Positions 31,050-41,600 of a DNA stretch of 64,000 nt are shown here, one piece after another (the first letter of the stretch is position 1; the number at the start of each line of letters is the position of its first letter). A program made the position numbers and the translations under genes. A model generated the notes under the pieces. That model was not told where the DNA came from. It saw only the letters and a list, made by a program, of their open reading frames with translations, and did no database searches. The stretch is from contig NZ_JADLJS010000005.1 of the NCBI RefSeq assembly GCF_015680405.1, forward strand, positions 124,001 through 188,000. The letters run 5' to 3'. Origin of the DNA: Pseudomonas pudica (lineage in GTDB: Bacteria; Pseudomonadota; Gammaproteobacteria; Pseudomonadales; Pseudomonadaceae).

Positions 31050-33797
31050 ATGGTCGATATCGCAAACGGACCGCGCAGTGATGTAACGGTGGTGCTGCTG
31101 GGTCATGATCAGGCCGCTCATCGTGAGCGAGCGTTGCATTACTACCGCCAGGCGGGCATTGCCTGCCTGGCACTGGAAGCCCTTGAAACCCATAGTCCGG
31201 GCGCTGTGTGCAGCGCGCGTCTGAGTCAGGCGCTGCAGCAGGTTGCCACGCCGCTGGTCAATCTGGCCCTGGATGCCGACTTCGTGCAAGCTCCGGCACT
31301 GGACAGTGCTGCCGACTGCCTGAGTGCCAACCCACTGGCGCTAGGGGCTCAGGGTTACGCCTTGGGATATGTTCCGGGCAATGGTCAAGTGGCTTATTAC
31401 AAGCTGGGACACGCATTTCCCGCGCAGGAAGGGGAGGGGGCCTCGGCGCGTATTCGGGCGCATGCGTTGGCGAACCAGCCAGCCTGGCGCGCCGTGGTCA
31501 GGGTCGAGAGGCTGCGTTCGGTGCTGAAGGATTTGCCGGAGGATCTGGATTTCGCCAGCTGGCGGGTTGCGCTGTCGTTGGCGTTGCTGGCCGACGGGGC
31601 CATCATTCAGCTTGATCAGACCGACGTCATCTGTGAATTGGCGCCGCGCACTTTGTCGCCGGTAGCCCGGGAAGAGCAGTTGGTGCGGACTGTGCGTCTG
31701 TTGCGTGCGTGGGACGCCGAACGTGATGGTACATGTACCGGCGATGCGGGCTTTGTCGTGCTCAACCGGTTGGTGCGTGGCAGCTACGATGCAGGCGAGC
31801 CGCCGTTGCTGTTCACCTCGCGCTGGACCAGTGTGATCGCCGACCCGGACCGCCAGTTCGAACCCCGGCAGTACATTGAGATGCCGTACTACCAGAGGGG
31901 CCTGTTCCAGCGCCTGGCGCAGCTCGAGTTCCTCTGCCATGGCTGGCCAACCGGGCAAGAGCACCGTCATGCACTTGAAGGCACCTGGGTGCGTCAGCGT
32001 GAACTGCTCGAGGTGCATCCCAATGACACCAAAGAAAGTCTGCAGCAGCGTTACTGGCAGGCCCTGGCCTTGGGCTTGTTCAGCCGCGACGTCTGCCAGC
32101 GTCTGCTGGCGACCCTGGAGGACGAAGTGCAGGCGGAAAAAGTCCGCGAATTGAGTGCCTGGCTTGAGCGCCTTGACAGCCTTCCCTGTCAGGACGTGCC
32201 TGGGTGGCTGGCAACTACTGCCTCGGGACGGCTGTTGCAGGTGTTGGCGGACGCAACGCCAGCGTCCGCGGTGCGTCAACGCGTGCTTGCACAACTGGCC
32301 AAGCGGCCCGGCCCGCAAATTGGTTTCGTGGTCGCGGACCTGCAGGACGATGACCTGGCCCTGCAGGCGACCTTCGACAGCCTGCTGGCGGCCGGGCTGC
32401 GCAATTTCAAGCTGGTGGTGCTAAAAGCCGGGAAACCGCCGGCCATCACCACCGCGCGGGATACCTTGCATTTCGTCCAGGTGGAACCAGGTAACTGGGT
32501 TTCACACCTGAATCACGCGCTGCGCCAGTTGCCGAGTGAATGGGTGATGTTGCTGCAGGCGGGTGACATCCTTGCCGGCGGCGGCCTGCTGCGGCTGCAG
32601 TTGGAACTGGGAGAGTCTCCGGCCTGCGATGCCATTTGTGCCGATGAGATACAACGCGATGAAGAGGGGCGTTTGCTGGGTATCATGCGCCCTGGTAGCG
32701 ACCTCGACCTGCTGCGTAGCCAGCCGGCCCTGATGTCGCGTCACTGGTTGCTTCGCCGCCAGGCTGTACTTGATCTGGGTTGCTTCGATAGCCGTTTCGG
32801 CCACGCGCTTGAATACGATCTGTTGCTGCGTCTTGTCGAAGAGCGCGGGCTCGGCGGCATGGCGCACATGGACGAATATCTGGTGATCGGCGGACAGGCG
32901 TCGGAGCCGATGCGTTCCGAGGCGGTGGACATTCTCGACCGTCACCTGAAACGACTGGGCTATCAGGCACAGGTCAGCGATCAGGGCGCTGCCGGGTTGG
33001 CCATCGATTTCCGGCACAACTCGACCCCGCTTGTCAGCATCCTGATGGTTCATGAGGGCGACCGGTCTGCGCTTGAGCGCAGCCTGACCAGTCTGTTCCA
33101 GCGTACTCGCTACCCTCGCTACGAGATCGTGCTGATCTGTACCCAGGAGCAACATGGCCTGCTGTCAGACGCATTTCGATCGTTCGCCGGCCGTCTGCGT
33201 CTGGTCGCCGCCGAAGTTGGAGAGAACCTGTTCAACCAGGCTGCCCGACACGCGCGCGGTGAATACCTGCTGCTGCTTAGCGAGCGTTGCCAGGTGATCT
33301 CCCCGGCCTGGATCGAGGCAATGCTCAACCAGGCACAACGACCGGAGGTTGGGGTGGTTGGCGCGCGCCTGGTCGGCATGGATGGCAGCCTTGCGCATGC
33401 CGGTTACGATCTGCTCGCAGGGCCGCGTGTGCATGCACCCTGGGCCAGCTCGCCGGAAGAGCCCGGCAGCCGGGATCACTGGTCTGGCGTCGTGCGTGGT
33501 TGCCCGGCGGTGTCGGGGAATTGCCTGATGGTGCGTGCCGGTGTGTTCGAGCAATGCGACGGGTTGCAGGGGAATGTGGCGGCCGATGTCGACCTGTGCC
33601 TTGCCGTCACCGCTGCCGGCAGCCTGGTGGTATGGACTCCTCAGGCGCAGCTGATGATTGATGGTGCAGTTTCCCCGGCACCCGAGGAGGCGGCCCAGGC
33701 GTTGCTGGCGAAGTGGCCGGGCGCATTTGCCCGTGACGTGGCGATCGATGGTCGGCGGGCCAGTGCCCAAGCAAGCTGGCTGGCGCCGTTCAAGTAG
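31050..33797 (+). CDS. Large glycosyltransferase 2 (flagellin glycosylation)
   Basis: The 915 aa protein has a unique N-terminal region (~1-340) that begins RSDVTVVLLGHDQAAHRERA, like a GT-A fold. Two GT2 modules follow: ~440-640 with the block MRPGSDLDLLRSQP, and ~655-880 with NQAQRPEVGVVGARLVG. These two match the second and third modules of the gene upstream, but the GT-B C-terminal domain is missing. ATG 31050 has GAAGGTG upstream. A strong terminator follows at 33814, so this gene ends the first transcript of the island. Confidence 0.82.
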   Translation: MVDIANGPRSDVTVVLLGHDQAAHRERALHYYRQAGIACLALEALETHSPGAVCSARLSQALQQVATPLVNLALDADFVQAPALDSAADCLSANPLALGAQGYALGYVPGNGQVAYYKLGHAFPAQEGEGASARIRAHALANQPAWRAVVRVERLRSVLKDLPEDLDFASWRVALSLALLADGAIIQLDQTDVICELAPRTLSPVAREEQLVRTVRLLRAWDAERDGTCTGDAGFVVLNRLVRGSYDAGEPPLLFTSRWTSVIADPDRQFEPRQYIEMPYYQRGLFQRLAQLEFLCHGWPTGQEHRHALEGTWVRQRELLEVHPNDTKESLQQRYWQALALGLFSRDVCQRLLATLEDEVQAEKVRELSAWLERLDSLPCQDVPGWLATTASGRLLQVLADATPASAVRQRVLAQLAKRPGPQIGFVVADLQDDDLALQATFDSLLAAGLRNFKLVVLKAGKPPAITTARDTLHFVQVEPGNWVSHLNHALRQLPSEWVMLLQAGDILAGGGLLRLQLELGESPACDAICADEIQRDEEGRLLGIMRPGSDLDLLRSQPALMSRHWLLRRQAVLDLGCFDSRFGHALEYDLLLRLVEERGLGGMAHMDEYLVIGGQASEPMRSEAVDILDRHLKRLGYQAQVSDQGAAGLAIDFRHNSTPLVSILMVHEGDRSALERSLTSLFQRTRYPRYEIVLICTQEQHGLLSDAFRSFAGRLRLVAAEVGENLFNQAARHARGEYLLLLSERCQVISPAWIEAMLNQAQRPEVGVVGARLVGMDGSLAHAGYDLLAGPRVHAPWASSPEEPGSRDHWSGVVRGCPAVSGNCLMVRAGVFEQCDGLQGNVAADVDLCLAVTAAGSLVVWTPQAQLMIDGAVSPAPEEAAQALLAKWPGAFARDVAIDGRRASAQASWLAPFK

Positions 33798-33813
33798 CTG
33801 GCGCGGGAATTGC

Positions 33814-33841
33814 AAAAGCCGGGCAGGAGCCCGGCTTTTTT
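33814..33841 (+). terminator. Rho-independent terminator after glycosyltransferase 2
   Basis: An 11-bp perfect stem AAAAGCCGGGC/GCCCGGCTTTT with loop AGGA and T6. Confidence 0.9.
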
Positions 33842-33906
33842 GTGCCTGGCGGCAAATAATTGACAGGCGTGGCGCCTGGTTTCACGTGGTGTGGACGAGG
33901 TTGTGA

Positions 33907-34605
33907 ATGCAAAAGAAAGTGGCTGTGCTGCAGTCCAACTACATTCCCTGGAAAGGGTACTTCGACCTGATCGGCAGCGTCGATGCGTTCATCCTCTTCG
34001 ATGATGTCCAGTACACGCGCCGCGACTGGCGTAACCGCAACAAGATCAAGACTGCCCACGGAGAGCACTGGCTGAGCATCCCGGTGAAGAACAAGGGGCG
34101 CTACGAGCAGTTGATCAACGAAGTTGAGGTCAGTGAGCCTGGCTGGGCGGCTGCGCACTGGAAGACCATCGAAATGAGCTACCGCCGCGCGGCCTGCTTC
34201 CAGCAGATGGAAGGGCCTGTCAGGGCGCTTTACGAGCAGGCCGCCGAGCTCACTCATCTTTCGCAAATCAATCACCTGTTCATTGCCGGCCTGTGCCCTC
34301 TGCTGGGTATCCGCACACCGCTGTACCGTTCCGAAAATCTGGGCCATGCAACTGGCAAGAACGAGCGCCTCATCCAGTTGTGCCAGGCGGTAGGTGGTAC
34401 GCACTACCTGTCGGGACCGGCAGCCAGCTGTTACCTGGACGAGGCCGCGTTCGCCACTGCCGGTCTTGGCCTGTCGTATATGGGTTATGACGGCTATCTC
34501 GAGTACCCGCAGCTGTACGGCGAGTTTCAGCATGCGGTGAGTGTCATCGACCTGTTGTTCAATACCGGCGCCGACGCGCCTGCCTTCCTGGAGCGGCGCC
34601 CATGA
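33907..34605 (+). CDS. WbqC-like family protein
   Basis: The 232 aa cytoplasmic protein opens VAVLQSNYIPWKGYFDLIGS and continues FDDVQYTRRDWRNRNKIKT, the signature of the WbqC family found in O-antigen and flagellin glycan loci. The biochemical role of the family is not settled to my knowledge. Given the neighbours it may modify a nucleotide sugar, possibly by acyl or amino transfer, but this is inference. It follows a terminator, so it should start a second transcript, yet no convincing promoter is visible in the 66 bp before it. Its last 4 bp overlap the next start. Confidence 0.85.
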   Translation: MQKKVAVLQSNYIPWKGYFDLIGSVDAFILFDDVQYTRRDWRNRNKIKTAHGEHWLSIPVKNKGRYEQLINEVEVSEPGWAAAHWKTIEMSYRRAACFQQMEGPVRALYEQAAELTHLSQINHLFIAGLCPLLGIRTPLYRSENLGHATGKNERLIQLCQAVGGTHYLSGPAASCYLDEAAFATAGLGLSYMGYDGYLEYPQLYGEFQHAVSVIDLLFNTGADAPAFLERRP

Positions 34606-35237
34606 GCACGACCATTTTGCGAGAAGTCGAACAGTACTATTCCTCGCGCATTCGTGAGCATGGCGCCACTCCGGAAGGAGTTGACTGGAACGGAAGCGCT
34701 TCGCAGCACCTGCGCTTCGAACAGTTGCTCAAGCTGGTGTCGCAGGAAGAATGGCAGCGAGGCTTCAGTCTGGTCGACGTGGGTTGTGGCTACGGGGCAT
34801 TGCTCGACTGGCTGCGCGAGCGCGGCGGCGTAGTGGACTATCACGGCTATGACCTGTCGCCCGAGATGATCGCGTCGGCTCGCGCCAAACACGGTGCGGA
34901 TCAGTTCACCTGCTTCGAGGTCGCCGACCGGCCCACCCGGACTGCCGATTACGCGGTAGCCAGCGGTATTTTCAATGTGTCACAGCAAACCCCGCGGGAA
35001 GCCTGGGAACAATATATTGCCGAGGTGCTTCGCAACATGGATGCCTGCTCGACCAAAGGCTTTGCCTTCAACTGCCTCACCAGCTACTCCGACGCGCCAT
35101 TCATGCGCGACTACCTGTATTACGGTGACCCGTGCTTCTACTTTGATCTGTGCAAAAGAACCTACTCCAGGCAGGTGGCACTCTTGCATGACTATGGCTT
35201 GTACGAATTCACCCTCCTCGTGCGCAAGGCCCCGTGA
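34602..35237 (+). CDS. Class I SAM-dependent methyltransferase
   Basis: The 211 aa predicted methyltransferase has SAM motif I in SLVDVGCGYGALLDWL (~residues 54-69), motif II at YHGYDLSPEMI, and the later segment ADYAVASGIFNVSQQ. It overlaps the WbqC-like gene by 4 bp (ATGA), so the pair is translationally coupled. In this setting O- or N-methylation of a flagellin sugar is likely. The substrate is unknown. Confidence 0.82.
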   Translation: MSTTILREVEQYYSSRIREHGATPEGVDWNGSASQHLRFEQLLKLVSQEEWQRGFSLVDVGCGYGALLDWLRERGGVVDYHGYDLSPEMIASARAKHGADQFTCFEVADRPTRTADYAVASGIFNVSQQTPREAWEQYIAEVLRNMDACSTKGFAFNCLTSYSDAPFMRDYLYYGDPCFYFDLCKRTYSRQVALLHDYGLYEFTLLVRKAP

Positions 35238-35273
35238 CCTGCCGTTCGACTTCCCTGTTTCCTGGAGATATCC

Positions 35274-36041
35274 ATGCTCAAGAAAGGCTCTACTTCCGTA
35301 ACCCAGTCCAGCGACAGCCAGCTCGAGGCGCGGGAGCGACTCTGGCAGTCATTTGCCAATGCGCCGCTCGATGACGCCGAAAAAGAGCGCAACCTCGGCC
35401 TGTTCATCCGCTCGGCCTCCCTTGCGCGGATGCTGGCGATTTCCGACCTGTACCGCGAGATCGTCTCGCTGCCCGGCTCGGTGCTGGACTTTGGCACATG
35501 GCGTGGCCAGAACGCCGTGCTCTGCGAGAATCTGAGGGCCATTTTCGAACCGTTCAACAAACAGCGCCGCATCGCGGCATTTGATACCTTCGCCGGCTAC
35601 AAATCGCACGCTAGCGACAGCAAGGTGACCAACGAGCACTTCCAGGACGGTTGCTACGATACCGGTAGCGGGTATGCCGATTACCTGCGCCACTTGCTGG
35701 CATTGCACGAGAGCATCAATGCCCTGCCACAGGTTTCCAGCGGACATCAGGTGGTCGAGGGTGATATCAAGGATACCTTGCCACGTTTCATCGAGGAGAA
35801 TCGCAACCTGCTGGTGGCGTTGGCCTTTTTCGACATGAACCTGGAGGGGCCGACCCGCTTTGCCCTGGAACAGATCCTGCCGCGCTGCGTCCCCGGTTCG
35901 CAGTTGGTGTTCTTCCAGTTGCAGCGTGATTTTCTGCCAGGCGAGGGTTACGCCTACGTAGCTGAAGTGTTGGGCAAGGTGCGTCACGAGATCAAGCGAT
36001 CGCAGACCTACCCGTCCCTGTGCATCGTCAAAGTGCTGTAA
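35274..36041 (+). CDS. TylF/MycF-like methyltransferase
   Basis: The 255 aa protein has the TylF-like pattern: a helical N-terminal region, SVLDFGTWRGQNAVL as the SAM-binding loop (~residues 65-79), AAFDTFAGY shortly after, and VALAFFDMNLEGPTRFALEQ toward the end. TylF/MycF enzymes are metal-dependent sugar O-methyltransferases acting on deoxysugars. Homologues in pseudomonads are sometimes labelled as CoA-transferases, which the sequence here does not support. GGAGA precedes the ATG. Confidence 0.75.
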   Translation: MLKKGSTSVTQSSDSQLEARERLWQSFANAPLDDAEKERNLGLFIRSASLARMLAISDLYREIVSLPGSVLDFGTWRGQNAVLCENLRAIFEPFNKQRRIAAFDTFAGYKSHASDSKVTNEHFQDGCYDTGSGYADYLRHLLALHESINALPQVSSGHQVVEGDIKDTLPRFIEENRNLLVALAFFDMNLEGPTRFALEQILPRCVPGSQLVFFQLQRDFLPGEGYAYVAEVLGKVRHEIKRSQTYPSLCIVKVL

Positions 36042-36052
36042 GAGGGCATGCC

Positions 36053-37432
36053 ATGTTCCTGATCATTGGTAACGGCATGGTTGGCCTGGCGATCGCTGCC
36101 GGCCTTTCCCGTTCGGTTCCTGCCGAGCGCATTACAGTGGTAGGCCCGATGTCGCGGCCTTACAGCGCCTCCATGGCTGCTGCAGCCATGCTCAACTCGT
36201 TCGCGGAGCTGGAGCCGGGTGCGTTGGACAAACCGCGCGACCGCCTTAAGTTCGAATTGAGCCAGGCTTCCGCGCGGTTGTGGGGGGCGTTTGTCGAAGA
36301 GTTCGAGATTCCCGCAGAGCACTACCGGCTGGGTACCGTGCTGGTCAACAACAATGCCTCCAACAGGTTCGAGGACCAGGCGTTTGACGCCATCGCCGAT
36401 TATCTCGAGGAGTTTGCCGAGCCGTACGAGCGGATCGAGCCGACATTGGAGCCGGCCTATTCGCCGGCTTCGGCCTACCGAAGCCGCAACGCCCTTTTCC
36501 TGCCCCGCGAAGGCGTGGTCAATCCCGATGGTGTCATCCAGGCCCTGCAACAGACGTTGGCAAGGCGCGGTGTGCGCTTCGTCGAGGGCGTGGTGGAGTC
36601 TCTCGACAAGATCGGAGGCCGAACCTGTGGTGCTCGCCTGACCGATGGCCGAGTGCTGGCTGCGGAACGTCTGGTGCTGGCCAACGGCAGCAAGGCGACC
36701 CGGCTGTGGGCCGAAGACGACTGCATTCGGGTCATCAACGGCGTCGGTGCTACTGTCGTTTTGAAGAACCCGGGGATCCAGGGACGTTACGTGCTTCGTA
36801 CGCCAAATCGTGGTGGCGCCTGTGGTATCTACCATGCGCCGTACCAGGACGATCTGTTCGTGGTTGGAGCGACCAACCTGATCACCACGGTCGACGAACA
36901 GGTGCCACGCGCCGAGTCCGTGGCTGCCCTGATAAATGGAGCGATCAACCAGGTCAACCAGATGCACCGTGCCAGCGGTTTCGTGCGGTACAACTTCGGC
37001 TATCGACCGGTCAGCCTTGATGGCTATCCGGTAATCGGCCAACTCAATGACAACACCTTCATTGCGACCGGCACGCGGCGGGATGGTTATCACTTTGCGC
37101 CTTGGCTGGCCGATAACCTGTCGGCGCTGTTACAGGGACTGCAACTCTCGCCCCAGGCTCGCGCGTATTTCGAATACACCCGGCCACATCGGCGCGCAAT
37201 GCTTGATGATTCAGTCGAAGCGTGCTGTCGCAAATACGCGGCAGTCAAATGTTCGGCGCTTTCCCAGCATGGCTATGACGCAGGGCATACCGATGCCGAC
37301 CAGGCGCTTGAGGGCCACTACTACCAGCGTGCGAGGGGTTTCTTTGCCCGTAACGGCCTGGAGAAGGCAGTACAGGTCGAGTTTCTCGATGCGCTCATCG
37401 GCGGCTACCTGCCGCTGAGCGATTTCATCTGA
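36053..37432 (+). CDS. FAD-dependent oxidoreductase, DAO type
   Basis: The 459 aa flavoprotein starts MFLIIGNGMVGLAIAAGLSR, an N-terminal dinucleotide-binding fold, and ends with the DAO-type FAD-closing segment GYPVIGQLNDNTFIATGTRR. An additional ~75-residue C-terminal tail has two cysteines in EACCRKYAAVKC. The ATG at 36053 begins the Rossmann fold; a longer start at 36020 overlaps the preceding gene. It could oxidise an amino or hydroxyl group on a sugar or acyl intermediate, but no substrate can be named. Enzymes of this type are unusual in glycan loci. Confidence 0.78.
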   Translation: MFLIIGNGMVGLAIAAGLSRSVPAERITVVGPMSRPYSASMAAAAMLNSFAELEPGALDKPRDRLKFELSQASARLWGAFVEEFEIPAEHYRLGTVLVNNNASNRFEDQAFDAIADYLEEFAEPYERIEPTLEPAYSPASAYRSRNALFLPREGVVNPDGVIQALQQTLARRGVRFVEGVVESLDKIGGRTCGARLTDGRVLAAERLVLANGSKATRLWAEDDCIRVINGVGATVVLKNPGIQGRYVLRTPNRGGACGIYHAPYQDDLFVVGATNLITTVDEQVPRAESVAALINGAINQVNQMHRASGFVRYNFGYRPVSLDGYPVIGQLNDNTFIATGTRRDGYHFAPWLADNLSALLQGLQLSPQARAYFEYTRPHRRAMLDDSVEACCRKYAAVKCSALSQHGYDAGHTDADQALEGHYYQRARGFFARNGLEKAVQVEFLDALIGGYLPLSDFI

Positions 37433-37455
37433 CGCACGCGCTGGAGAATACGAAC

Positions 37456-38610
37456 GTGAGCAATCAGGTCATACCTTTCAACAAGCCTTTCGTCGTTGGC
37501 AAGGAATTGTTCTATATCGCCCAGGCAGTGATGAATGGCGGCATCGCTGGCGATGGACAGTTCACTCAATCGTGCCAGCAATGGCTGGAAGACAACCTGG
37601 GTTGCCCGAAGGCGCTGCTGGCCCATTCCTGTACCGCTGCATTGGAGATGGCGGCGATCCTGGCCGATGTCGGTCCGGGGGATGAGGTCATCATGCCGTC
37701 TTTCACGTTTGTATCTACCGCCAATGCGTTCGTGCTGCGTGGTGCGGTTCCGGTATTCGTGGATATACGCCCGGACAGCCTCAACCTTGACGAGCGTCTG
37801 GTCGAAGCCGCGATCACCGAGAAAACCAAGGCGGTCGTGGCAGTTCATTATGCTGGGCAGCCTTGTGACATGGAGGCGCTGCTGCGCATCTGCAACAACC
37901 ACGGCCTGATGCTTATCGAAGACGCTGCGCAGGCGATTCTCGCCAGGGAAAAGACCCGTGCGCTTGGTACCATCGGGCACCTCGGTTGCCTGAGTTTCCA
38001 TGAAACCAAGAACGTCATCAGCGGTGAGGGAGGGGCGTTGCTGATCAACGACCCGAAACTGATCGAGCGCGCAGAAATCATCTGGCAGAAGGGTACCAAC
38101 CGCAAGGCGTTCGCCCGGGGCGAAGTCAGCAAATACACTTGGGTCGATGTCGGCTCTTCGTTCCTTCCCAGTGAATTGACGGCTGCCTTCCTCTATGCAC
38201 AGCTGGAGCAGGGGGAAAGCATCAACGCCCATCGGCGTGCTTTGTACGAAGCTTATTACAATCAGTTGCAGGCGCTGGAAGCCGATGGCTGCTTCCAGCT
38301 TCCCCGTACGCCGGGCGGACGGCCAGCCAATGCGCACATTTTCTACCTGTTGATGCGCAACAACCATGAGCGCAGCGAACTGATCCAGTTCTTGCGCGAG
38401 CGGGATATCCATGCGGTGTTCCACTATGTACCGCTGCACGATTCACCTGCCGGCCTGCGGTATTCCCGCAGCGTCGGAGAACTGCCGGTAACCTGCGATG
38501 TTGCCCAGCGTCTGGTGCGCTTGCCACTCTACTCGGACATGACTGCTCGCCAGGTTGCCCGTGTGTGTACAGCAATCGCCCAGTTCTTTGCCGAGCCACG
38601 TGCTGTCTGA
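37456..38610 (+). CDS. rffA: dTDP-4-keto-6-deoxyhexose aminotransferase, RffA/WecE type
   Basis: The 384 aa PLP enzyme resembles E. coli RffA/WecE very closely, with shared segments such as GDEVIMPSFTFVSTANAFVL, VHYAGQPCDM, FHETKN and KYTWVDVGSS. The PLP lysine is Lys185 in FHETKN and the pyridine-binding Asp is Asp156 (LIEDAAQ). RffA makes dTDP-4-amino-4,6-dideoxygalactose from dTDP-4-keto-6-deoxyglucose. The close relative VioA makes the gluco form, viosamine, which is present in P. syringae flagellin. Which epimer is made here is not decidable. The start gives the normal length. Confidence 0.85.
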   Translation: MSNQVIPFNKPFVVGKELFYIAQAVMNGGIAGDGQFTQSCQQWLEDNLGCPKALLAHSCTAALEMAAILADVGPGDEVIMPSFTFVSTANAFVLRGAVPVFVDIRPDSLNLDERLVEAAITEKTKAVVAVHYAGQPCDMEALLRICNNHGLMLIEDAAQAILAREKTRALGTIGHLGCLSFHETKNVISGEGGALLINDPKLIERAEIIWQKGTNRKAFARGEVSKYTWVDVGSSFLPSELTAAFLYAQLEQGESINAHRRALYEAYYNQLQALEADGCFQLPRTPGGRPANAHIFYLLMRNNHERSELIQFLRERDIHAVFHYVPLHDSPAGLRYSRSVGELPVTCDVAQRLVRLPLYSDMTARQVARVCTAIAQFFAEPRAV

Positions 38611-38652
38611 GGCCGGCTGCCTGTATTTTCCTGATTCTGGAGTTTCCAAGCG

Positions 38653-41600
38653 ATGCCCAATTCTGCCCGGGTTGACGCCCATTCGCTCGACCAGGCACTG
38701 ACGCGCCTGAGGTTGATGTACGCCAAACCGGAGCATCCGTATTACATCCTGGCACCAGACTACCGGGAAACCTCCTCGGGCGTCGCGTCGCTGCACTATC
38801 TTTGCCACGTGCTCAACCTCAACGGGCGGGAGGCTTATATCTGTGGTGGTCAGGTGGTCAATCCGGACCTGAAAACGCCGTTGCTGGACCCGCTGACCCA
38901 GAAGCGGCATCAGGCCGAAGGCAAGGTACCGATCGCTGTCTATCCGGAAGTGGTGGTGGGCAACCCGCTTGGCTGCGATGTGGTAGCGCGCTTCCTGTTG
39001 AACTTCGAGGGTTTTCTTACCGGTCAGAGCATGCAGGCCGCAGGCAGAGACCTGTTGTTCTATTCCGGTGCCCTGATCGCCGCGCGGCATGGTTATCCCG
39101 ATGGCGATTTGCTGTGCCTGCCGACGATCGATGTCGAACTGTTCAGTGCTCCGGCACCGGGCACGCTGCGTGAAGGCAAGTACCTTTACCAGAATCGCCA
39201 CCCGCTGGAGCAGATCGACTATTCGCAGTTGCCTGGCGATATCCAACTGCTGAGCATGGCCAATGCCCTGACATTACCCGAGCTGGCAGTGCTGCTGCGC
39301 AAGGCCGAGGTGCTTTATACCCACGAATGGTCGATGACCTGTGTGATCGCGGTCCTTTGTGGCTGCCCGGTGATCTTCATTCCTGGGCACGGCATCGACG
39401 AGCAGTTTCTTGAAGCCAGCTTCATCGGCAGCCACGGCTTCGCCATGCTCGATCGGCCCGACGCGTTCGAGCGTGCCAGTGCAGGGCTGGAAGGTGCACT
39501 GCAGCGTTATGTGGAGCGAACGGCACCCTTCTGGCAGCAACTCGAGGTGTTCATCGCCAAGACCCAGTTTGCAGCCCGTCGCGAGACGGCCGGCAATAAC
39601 GGCGGGATGCTGACATGGCTGCGCCAGCGTTACCCGCTGCCGCAGCAGTTGCAGTTGATGCAGGACCGGCTGGCGGCACCCGATGCGCCTTCGATTGCCG
39701 TGCTGGTGCTGGATCATGGCGATCCGGGAGCCTTGGCGCGTACCCTCGGGAGCCTGGACGACGTGCTGTATCAACGCATCCAGGTCTGTGTGCTGGGAGC
39801 GATGGAGCCGCGTCGTCCGAACGTGCAGTGGGTGTCTGCTGATGCTCGAGCGCCGCTGGCCGCTATCAATGGCCTGCTGGAAAGCAGCCCTTGTGATTGG
39901 TGCATGGTGGTTGACGCAGGAGTGGAATTCACTGCCAGTGGCCTGCTGGTGGCGGCCCTCGACCTGTCACAGGCCCAGGTGGCATTTGGTGCGGTGTTTG
40001 CCGACGAGGCTGTGCGTGGAGCCGATGACAGCGTTGAAGCTCGCCTGCGACCCGACCTCAACCTGGACATGTTGCTGGCACATCCGGCCGCATTGTCGCG
40101 GCATTGGTTGTACCACAGGTGCACGCTCGTGCAGCAGGGTGGGTTCGACCCGGCTGCAGGTGGCGCCTACGAACTGGCTTACCAGTTACGCTTGATTGTC
40201 GAGCATGGGTTGGGGGTGGTGGGTCATATCAGCGAGCCGCTGTTGATCGCCAATCGGCCAGACGTCACGGTATGCGACGATGAGCGAACGGTCATCCAGA
40301 AGCACCTGCTGGAGCGCGGTTATCCTGAGGCGCAGGTTGATTCGATCGAGCAGGCGGCGAATTGCTACCAGATCGACTATGGGCATTCGCGGCCGGCCTC
40401 GGTGAGTTTGATCATCTACATCGAAGGCGACTTGTCACGGTTGCAGCGCTGCCTTGAGCAGTTGTTGCAGAACACGGCAGCTGTCACGCATGAAGTGCTG
40501 CTGGTAGAGCCAGGCAATGACGATCCTGTGTTGCTTCAGTGGCTGGACATGCTGAGCCAGGTTGAACCAGGACGTGTCCAGGTACTGCGTTTCATGCCGG
40601 GGCAGTCTCGTGCGGCCATGTGCAACGCAGCGGCTCAGGAGGCGCAGGGCGAGTTTCTGCTATGGCTGGATGCTGCCGCCATGGTCAATGATGGTGATTG
40701 GCTACTTGCCTTGCTCAACCATGCGCAGCGCCCTGAGGTCGGTGCTGTGGGGTGCATGCTGGCGAGCCCCGATGGGGTGATTCAACAGGCAGGCCAGGTA
40801 CTCGGAATGGGCGGCAGCGTCGGTCCTGCATTTGCCGGGCAGGTCCTGGGCGATAAGGGCGACCTGGCGGCGCTGGTGACCGAACGCAACGGTGTGGTCG
40901 TGGGTGATCGTTGTCTGATGGTGCGGCGTGAAACCTTCCTTGAATCGGGTGGTTTCTCCGTCGACCCGTTATTGGAACCCTGGGCTGAAGCCGACCTGTG
41001 CCTGCGTTTGCAGCAGGCCGGCTACCTGAATGTCTGGACTCCACGTGCCAGGCTGCTGCTGGAAGCAGCCCCCGCTGATGCAATCGGTGCTGAACAGGAA
41101 GATGCGCTTTACGCTCGCTGGTTGCCGCAACTGGTCAGTGATCCCTCCTACAACGCCAACCAGTCATTGCTTGTAGGTCACAGCCATGCGCGGCAGGATA
41201 ACGGGCTGTGCTGGCGACCATTGCAAGGCATCGCTCCGACAGTGCTGGCTTTCGCTGCTGACCAGCAGGCGGCTGGACAGACCCGTGTAATACAGCCTCT
41301 CATGGCATTGCGGAATGCTGGCGTGATCGATGGTTCGGTGACCATCGGGGTTCTGACCCTGGTGGACATACAGCGCTATGCGCCTTCGAGTATTGTCTTG
41401 CAGCGTCCGCTGGCGGATGGGGGGTTGCAGACCTTGCGTCGTCTACGTGCCTTCTCTCAAGCGTTCAAGGTGTATGAGTTGGACGGTTATATCCCGGAAA
41501 TGGGGTTCGCCGCCGGCCTGGGTGCGGATGAATTACTGCAGCGCATGCGCTACGGGTTGATGCAGGCAGACAGGGTGGTCGTCGCTGCCCCGGCGTTGGC

